Shown here: in pieces, positions 60,401 through 64,000 of the stretch
Layout: the number at the start of each line of letters is the position of its first letter
Numbering within the stretch: the stretch's first letter is position 1
Assembly (NCBI RefSeq): GCF_019203985.1
Contig: NZ_JAGSPD010000008.1
Location: forward strand, 1-64,000
Source of the DNA: Winogradskyella luteola
GTDB lineage: Bacteria; Bacteroidota; Bacteroidia; Flavobacteriales; Flavobacteriaceae
Reading direction: 5' to 3'
DNA: 64,000 bases
Notes under the pieces: generated by a model
What the model was told of the DNA's origin: nothing
What the model saw: the letters and a program-made list of their open reading frames with translations, nothing else
The model's database searches: none
Translations under genes and position numbers: made by a program

Positions 60401-62833
60401 CCAGTCGCTGCAACGGGTGTTTATCAGATAGGACCATTTCCTTTCTTAGTGGATGTAATAGTAACAATAAGTAACGACCAAGATGTCAATTGTGTCATTA
60501 ATAGTCCTGCAATACAGTTGTTAGCTTGTCCACCAGAAAATAACAACCCTTGTGATGCAACTGTAGCTGTTGTTAATGATGATATTTTATGCGAAGTTAG
60601 TACACCTGGTACAATTTTAGCAGCTTCACCGAGTGGTGTTCCAGATCCATCATGTGGTAGTTCCGCTGATGACGATGTTTGGTTTCAATTCGTCGCAGTA
60701 AATGAATCTCATTTAATTTCCTTAGCAAATATTGCTGGTAGTACTACTACGGATGTTGACCATTCGGTTTATGGAGGTACATGTGATAATTTAACCGAGA
60801 TATCATGTGTGTCTGATTTTGCGGAGTTATCGAGTGTTGCCTCTGGGCTAACTGTTGGCGAAACATATTTCGTTAGAGTTTATTCGGGCGGGGATGACCC
60901 AGAAGATACTACTTTTGATCTTTGTATTACTCCTTATAATGCACCAGGTAACATAGCATGTGATACGGCAGCAAACTTCTGTAGTGGTAGTGATACCAGT
61001 GATATACTCTATAGCTATAATACCATAGGTATGCCAGACACTACATCAATTGATTGTTTAGGAACTTCTCCTAACCCAACATACAGTGTTTTAGAAATAG
61101 GAACCTCAGGTGATATTTTGATAGAGATGGTACAAAATTCAGCTTTTGATGCCAGCGATAACCCAATAGGAGACGAATTGGATGTCGATTTTATACTTTG
61201 GGGGCCTTACGGTCCAGATGACGATTTATGTGTTCTTGGATCGGTTGTAGACTGTAGTTACTCGGCTGCACCAGTTGAAAATGTAGTACTTACCGGTGCT
61301 GTACAAGGAGAAATTTATTTGTTATTAATAACTAATTTTGAAGCAGAAGCAGGTGTTATACAAGTACGCCAAACTAATGTTGGTGATCCTGGATCTGGTA
61401 GTACCATAGCAGATATAGAAGCAGAGATAACAAGTAATGAAGTATTTATAGATGATACAAATGATCCTACAGAGACTGATGAAGTTTCAGTATGTGGGTT
61501 TGACTCTGTTACTATTGAGACAGATTCTCCATTTGCAGATGAATTTGTTTGGTTTGAAGATGGTTTTGAAATCGTTGGTGAAACGTCAAGTACACTGACA
61601 GTTCCAATTGGAGGATTTGGATTGGGAGAAACTAACTATCAAGTATTAGCGTTTGATAGCCAATGTAATGCAAATACATTTTCTCAAATAGTAATTGTAA
61701 ACCTATACCAAGACCCAGGTACTCTTGAGCCACAGTCCCTTGTGGTATGTGATGGGCCTGTAGCAGACGGTGAAGAAGACTTCGATTTAGATGCCTTTAC
61801 TACTTCTCTAGGTTATGGACCAGACTTCACGGTTAGTTATTATACCAATATGGCAGATGCTAACCAAGCTATGAACCCAGTTTCAACACCGTACACGTCT
61901 TCTGGGGAAAATTTAATTATAAGAGTTGAGGACACAGACGCTGCAAATAACGGTTTCTTAGGCTGTAGACAACTTTCTGAACTACAATTAGTAGTCAATG
62001 CTAACCCGGTTATAAATCAACCTATGGATCTTGTAGTTTGTGATGATGCAGATGGTAGTGTTGATGGTTCTACAGAGTTCGATTTAACTTCAATCGATTC
62101 CGAAGTTACTACTGATGCGAATGTCACAGTTACCTATCACATGTCTCAAGACGATGCGGATAATGGTGTAGGAGCCTCAGTAAGTCCGTATTTAAGTAGC
62201 GGTGAAACAGTATTTGTAAGAGCTGAAGATGATACTTCAGGTTGCTATAGTACGACATCATTTAATCTCGCTGTTAACGTTGTACCATTATTTACTATTG
62301 ATACAAACGTATTCTATTACGATGAAGATGCTGGTGAGTTTTTATTATGTACCGAAGCTGAGTCAGGTACAGTTCTAACAATAATACCAAATGGTTTTAG
62401 TCTTTCGGATGTTTCAATACAATGGCTACTTGATGGTGTTGATATAGCAGGAGCTACTGGTTTATCATATGAAGCTAATGTTGCGGGCGAATATTCTACG
62501 AGGGTAACGTTTAATGCTACTGGATGTTCAAATATAGTTTCGGATAGTGCTGTTACCGTTGTCGAAATAGATAATTGTACTATTCCTGAAGGCATATCTC
62601 CTGGTGTTTCTCCAGGTTTCAATGATAATTTTGACCTAAGATATTTTAATGTTACCCGACTTGATATTTTCAATAGAAATGGAACTCTTGTTTATTCAAA
62701 GAGAAATTACTCTAATGAATGGATAGGGCAAACTAATGATGGTGAAGAACTCCCTGTTGGAACATATTTCTATACAATGACATACGAAGGCGGTACGAAG
62801 CAAAAAAGTGCTTGGGTATATATTAACAGATAA
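57470..62833 (+). CDS. Giant T9SS type B sorting-domain surface protein with FN3 and MAM-like repeats
   Basis: A signal peptide (NITLLLLGLFLTLFQINAQ) starts at ATG 57470; ATG 57443 is an alternative. About 1,787 aa: an N-terminal beta domain, then fibronectin III and jelly-roll/MAM-like domains repeated in tandem (about residues 201-461 and 462-721), a third FN3-like domain (about 722-815), several lectin/PPC-like Cys-containing domains (for example DDDVWFQFVAVNESHL), and Ig-like repeats. The last about 80 residues are a type B T9SS (CHU_C) tail (LDIFNRNGTLVYSK, ELPVGTYFYTMTYEG). It is exported by the T9SS to the surface. PorP/SprF and a further gene follow in the same run. Confidence 0.9.
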   Translation: MKNITLLLLGLFLTLFQINAQVEIGTGNLETENGPFEAYFGFSYVQTIYLASEINATGDITDIQWYYSGTSALPNSQDLIIYMAEVARTEFADTNDWEPIASFTQVYAGGITVTAGAEGWVTITLDTPFTYAGTGNLIVAVEENSTDYDAFDDDFYNTQVTTNRSITYFSDTVNPDPTAPPTASNIDDTIANIILGGITQACPTPSNLTATGVTSDEAVLSWTENGSATTWNIEIVPEGSTQTETPTDVGVSNSFTATALTPATNYTYYVQADCGSEVSSWAGPFAFATECVTFTAPYIEDFENGGTIPLCWTMDGGEDWFFDNDPAGEHIGNDGVITGTTASNGYFAWCDSSGNEGVRTLTSPLVDVSALAVPALSFYLISDNEGNANSNLDVEVWDGAAWNSMATYNTNTDGWVQNFIDLSTLTITGDVQARFIFSEIVTGDFYDDIAIDDVRIDEAPTCFDPTALTATAITATTAQLSWSQDGTVSMWNVEIVTSGTAPTGVPTATGVPNPYTAMALTAITEYDYYVQADCGGGDVSGWAGPFTFTTECVTFIAPYTEGFENAGTIPDCWTMDGGEDWFFDNDPAGEHIGNDGVITGSTATNGYFAWCDSSGNEGVRTLTSPVIDVSALAVPALSFYLISDNEGNANSNLDVEVWDGAAWNSMETFNTNTNGWELKIIGLSSLTFTGDAQVRFIFSEIVTGDFYDDIAIDDVTIDEAPACIVPGGVTFTNNNGESIDISWTSNNGETSWEYVVSPDGTGEPTAPGTTVGTNSISEPGLDFSTTYEFWVRADCGADGFSDWAGPFTFTTPVQTNFILDCVNDGPLTIDYCYGNDIDDNPSLETFTFTSSDGTPLNLTFNSGEVEDCCDELVVLDTDGTELLNDSVGDVGGLTFQSSGDTISFYINSDGSVSCESGAFPDGINYTVSCATCINPQANYSVVDDCANGDQFLIDVDITSLGDATSLTISNNIDANTVPVAATGVYQIGPFPFLVDVIVTISNDQDVNCVINSPAIQLLACPPENNNPCDATVAVVNDDILCEVSTPGTILAASPSGVPDPSCGSSADDDVWFQFVAVNESHLISLANIAGSTTTDVDHSVYGGTCDNLTEISCVSDFAELSSVASGLTVGETYFVRVYSGGDDPEDTTFDLCITPYNAPGNIACDTAANFCSGSDTSDILYSYNTIGMPDTTSIDCLGTSPNPTYSVLEIGTSGDILIEMVQNSAFDASDNPIGDELDVDFILWGPYGPDDDLCVLGSVVDCSYSAAPVENVVLTGAVQGEIYLLLITNFEAEAGVIQVRQTNVGDPGSGSTIADIEAEITSNEVFIDDTNDPTETDEVSVCGFDSVTIETDSPFADEFVWFEDGFEIVGETSSTLTVPIGGFGLGETNYQVLAFDSQCNANTFSQIVIVNLYQDPGTLEPQSLVVCDGPVADGEEDFDLDAFTTSLGYGPDFTVSYYTNMADANQAMNPVSTPYTSSGENLIIRVEDTDAANNGFLGCRQLSELQLVVNANPVINQPMDLVVCDDADGSVDGSTEFDLTSIDSEVTTDANVTVTYHMSQDDADNGVGASVSPYLSSGETVFVRAEDDTSGCYSTTSFNLAVNVVPLFTIDTNVFYYDEDAGEFLLCTEAESGTVLTIIPNGFSLSDVSIQWLLDGVDIAGATGLSYEANVAGEYSTRVTFNATGCSNIVSDSAVTVVEIDNCTIPEGISPGVSPGFNDNFDLRYFNVTRLDIFNRNGTLVYSKRNYSNEWIGQTNDGEELPVGTYFYTMTYEGGTKQKSAWVYINR
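58073..59635 (+). repeat. In-frame tandem duplication (unit 783 bp) inside the giant T9SS gene
   Basis: The segment beginning at Cys codon 58073 recurs at 58856. Equivalent blocks, such as GTGTAACATTTACTGCACC at 58341 and GTGTAACATTTATTGCGCC at 59124, are offset by exactly 783 bases. Each unit codes for one FN3 plus one MAM-like domain (261 and 260 codons). Similarity is high at DNA level. Confidence 0.8.
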
Positions 62834-62861
62834 TAACTAACAGAATCAACTTAAACTTATA

Positions 62862-63773
62862 ATGAAAAAACTCTCTATTATAGCGGTGTTGCTTTTAGCA
62901 TTTCAAATGCATGGGCAACAAGACCCTCAGTACACACAGTACATGTATAATATGAATATTATCAATCCAGCTTATGCTGGCTCCAGAGAAAATCTCTCGT
63001 TTGGACTGTTATACAGAAATCAATGGGCTGGTGTAAGTGGTGGACCAGAAACAGGAACGTTTTTTGGCCACTCACCAATTGGTAGTAACTTAGGACTGGG
63101 TGTATCTCTTATTGCCGATCAAATCGGCCCTGTAAAAGAAACAAATGCATACGTTGATTTATCGTATACACTAAAGCTAGGTGGTGAACACCGCTTAGCT
63201 TTTGGTGTTAAGGCTGGTGCAACATTTCACGACATCAATCTAACAAGCGGTAATGTAGATGTCATTGATGATGGTGATCCCTTTTTTGGCATAGGTATTA
63301 ACGAAACCACACCTAATATAGGTGCTGGGTTCTTTTACTACACCAATAAGTATTACTTGTCGTTATCTGTTCCTAATATGTTATCATCTGTGCATTTAGA
63401 TTCTAATGGTAATAAAATTGGTTCTGAAACACAGCATTACTTCTTAACTGGTGGTTATGTTTTCGATTTATCACCTAACACTGAACTTAAACCTTCGTTT
63501 ATGTTAAAATCAGCTTTTGATGCACCAACATCTTTTGATGTAAACTTAAACGCAAGATTTTTTAAGAAGTTTGAAATTGGTGCATCCTATAGAATGGATG
63601 ATTCTTTATCCGGATTAGTGAATTTTGCATTATCACCATCGATAAGAGTTGGATATGCATATGATGCTGTTTCATCTGAGATAAAAGCATTTGCACCTGC
63701 ATCACACGAGGTTATGTTGTTATTCGATCTTAATTTCCCTAAGCGTGTTTCTCGTTCACCTAGATACTTTTAA
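62862..63773 (+). CDS. PorP/SprF family T9SS outer-membrane protein
   Basis: A 303-aa protein with a signal peptide (IAVLLLAFQMHGQQ) and the PorP/SprF pattern: DPQYTQYMYNMNIINPAYAG, here split, with NPAYAGSRENLSFGLLYRNQW and GVKAGATFHDI. The PorP/SprF proteins help attach or anchor specific type B cargo at the surface. It lies 28 bases after the giant type B cargo gene, the usual cargo-PorP order. The end is a barrel-like strand rich in aromatic residues. Confidence 0.93.
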   Translation: MKKLSIIAVLLLAFQMHGQQDPQYTQYMYNMNIINPAYAGSRENLSFGLLYRNQWAGVSGGPETGTFFGHSPIGSNLGLGVSLIADQIGPVKETNAYVDLSYTLKLGGEHRLAFGVKAGATFHDINLTSGNVDVIDDGDPFFGIGINETTPNIGAGFFYYTNKYYLSLSVPNMLSSVHLDSNGNKIGSETQHYFLTGGYVFDLSPNTELKPSFMLKSAFDAPTSFDVNLNARFFKKFEIGASYRMDDSLSGLVNFALSPSIRVGYAYDAVSSEIKAFAPASHEVMLLFDLNFPKRVSRSPRYF

Positions 63774-63793
63774 TCCGTTAAGCTAAACAAATT

Positions 63794-64000
63794 ATGAAAA
63801 ACTTAAAAACACTTTTATTTATTACGTTGCTGAGTAGTAGTTTATGCTTAACTGCTCAAAACAAAGACACAAAGAAAGCCGACAAAGAATTTGCTAGGTT
63901 TGAATATGTTGATGCCGCAGAAAGCTATAAAAAACTTATAGATAAAGGAGATGGTTCTTCTTACGTTTATGGGCAACTAGCAGAATGTTATTACAACATT
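63794..64000 (+). CDS. Start of an exported TPR (OmpA-family-like) protein, cut by window edge
   Basis: The first 69 codons only. The signal peptide (LKTLLFITLLSSSLCLTAQ) is followed by TPR-like sequence (DKEFARFEYVDAAESYKKLI, then DGSSYVYGQLAECYYNI). In Bacteroidota the gene behind a PorP/SprF gene is often an OmpA-family protein with TPR, WD40-like PD40 repeats and an OmpA peptidoglycan-binding end; this fits, but the rest is outside the window. It starts 20 bases after the PorP/SprF stop, in the same operon. Confidence 0.8.
   Translation, partial: MKNLKTLLFITLLSSSLCLTAQNKDTKKADKEFARFEYVDAAESYKKLIDKGDGSSYVYGQLAECYYNI

Overview
The window is a stretch of chromosome from a marine-type member of the Flavobacteriaceae (Bacteroidota). 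The evidence is convergent. The DNA is AT-rich. Promoters follow the Bacteroidota -7 element TAnnTTTG (13 clear cases), and start codons lack Shine-Dalgarno sequences but have A-rich upstream bases. There are type IX secretion (T9SS) sorting domains of type A and type B, a PorP/SprF protein, a TonB-dependent receptor with a carboxypeptidase-regulatory domain, many Ser/Cys lipoboxes, DUF2480, DUF3078 and DUF5689 proteins, and a mevalonate-pathway HMG-CoA synthase. No tRNA, rRNA, CRISPR array or complete transposon was seen.

Layout. 1-1407 holds the start of a secreted L-type-lectin adhesin-like protein (cut by the window edge). 1488-4324 carries penicillin-binding protein 1C and a small membrane protein. 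4381-9954 carries a secreted nuclease/phosphatase-fold enzyme divergent from a TonB receptor plus DUF5689 lipoprotein pair. 10061-16722 holds small membrane and metal-binding proteins, an EamA transporter, a pair of M16 peptidases and rplU-rpmA. 16869-29225 is a long minus-strand block: a membrane-anchored MutS-like ATPase, an M28 peptidase, the succinate dehydrogenase operon (sdhC, sdhA, a small membrane protein, sdhB), a lipoprotein, an Asp-box/sortilin-like propeller protein and a T9SS-exported metzincin-like protease. 29325-36212 holds aminopeptidase P followed by a restriction-modification locus (PmeII-like endonuclease, an HTH-fused cytosine-C5 methyltransferase and a Dam-like adenine methyltransferase), then BrnQ and a serine hydrolase. 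36443-43803 holds an alpha/beta hydrolase, thiL, three copies of a tiny Cys/His protein and a lipoprotein operon ending in an MbnP/MbnH-like pair. 43909-53879 is the SUF iron-sulfur assembly region (A-type carrier, sufB, a lipoprotein, sufC, sufD, sufS, a META-domain lipoprotein, sufE, sufT) running on into mvaS and a DUF2480 gene. 54003-64000 holds a DUF3078 outer-membrane protein, hflX, a second nuclease/phosphatase-fold protein and a T9SS module: a giant type B cargo, PorP/SprF and the start of a TPR/OmpA-like partner.

Working together: the SUF genes supply Fe-S clusters used, among others, by SdhB encoded upstream. The MbnP/MbnH-like pair suggests periplasmic metal handling by a di-heme enzyme and its protein substrate. 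The T9SS cargoes and the PorP/SprF module serve export and attachment or gliding. The restriction-modification locus looks acquired, sits directly behind pepP and shows a candidate self-regulating operator.

The most interesting signals are the restriction-modification locus with its 115-bp convergent gene overlap and operator-like palindrome, the MbnP/MbnH pair, apparently leaderless transcripts (thiL, the alpha/beta hydrolase, pbpC), an L21 protein fused to a helix-hairpin-helix tail, several unlike palindromic intergenic repeats, and a 783-bp in-frame duplication in the giant cargo gene. All function calls come from reading motifs; no database search was run.
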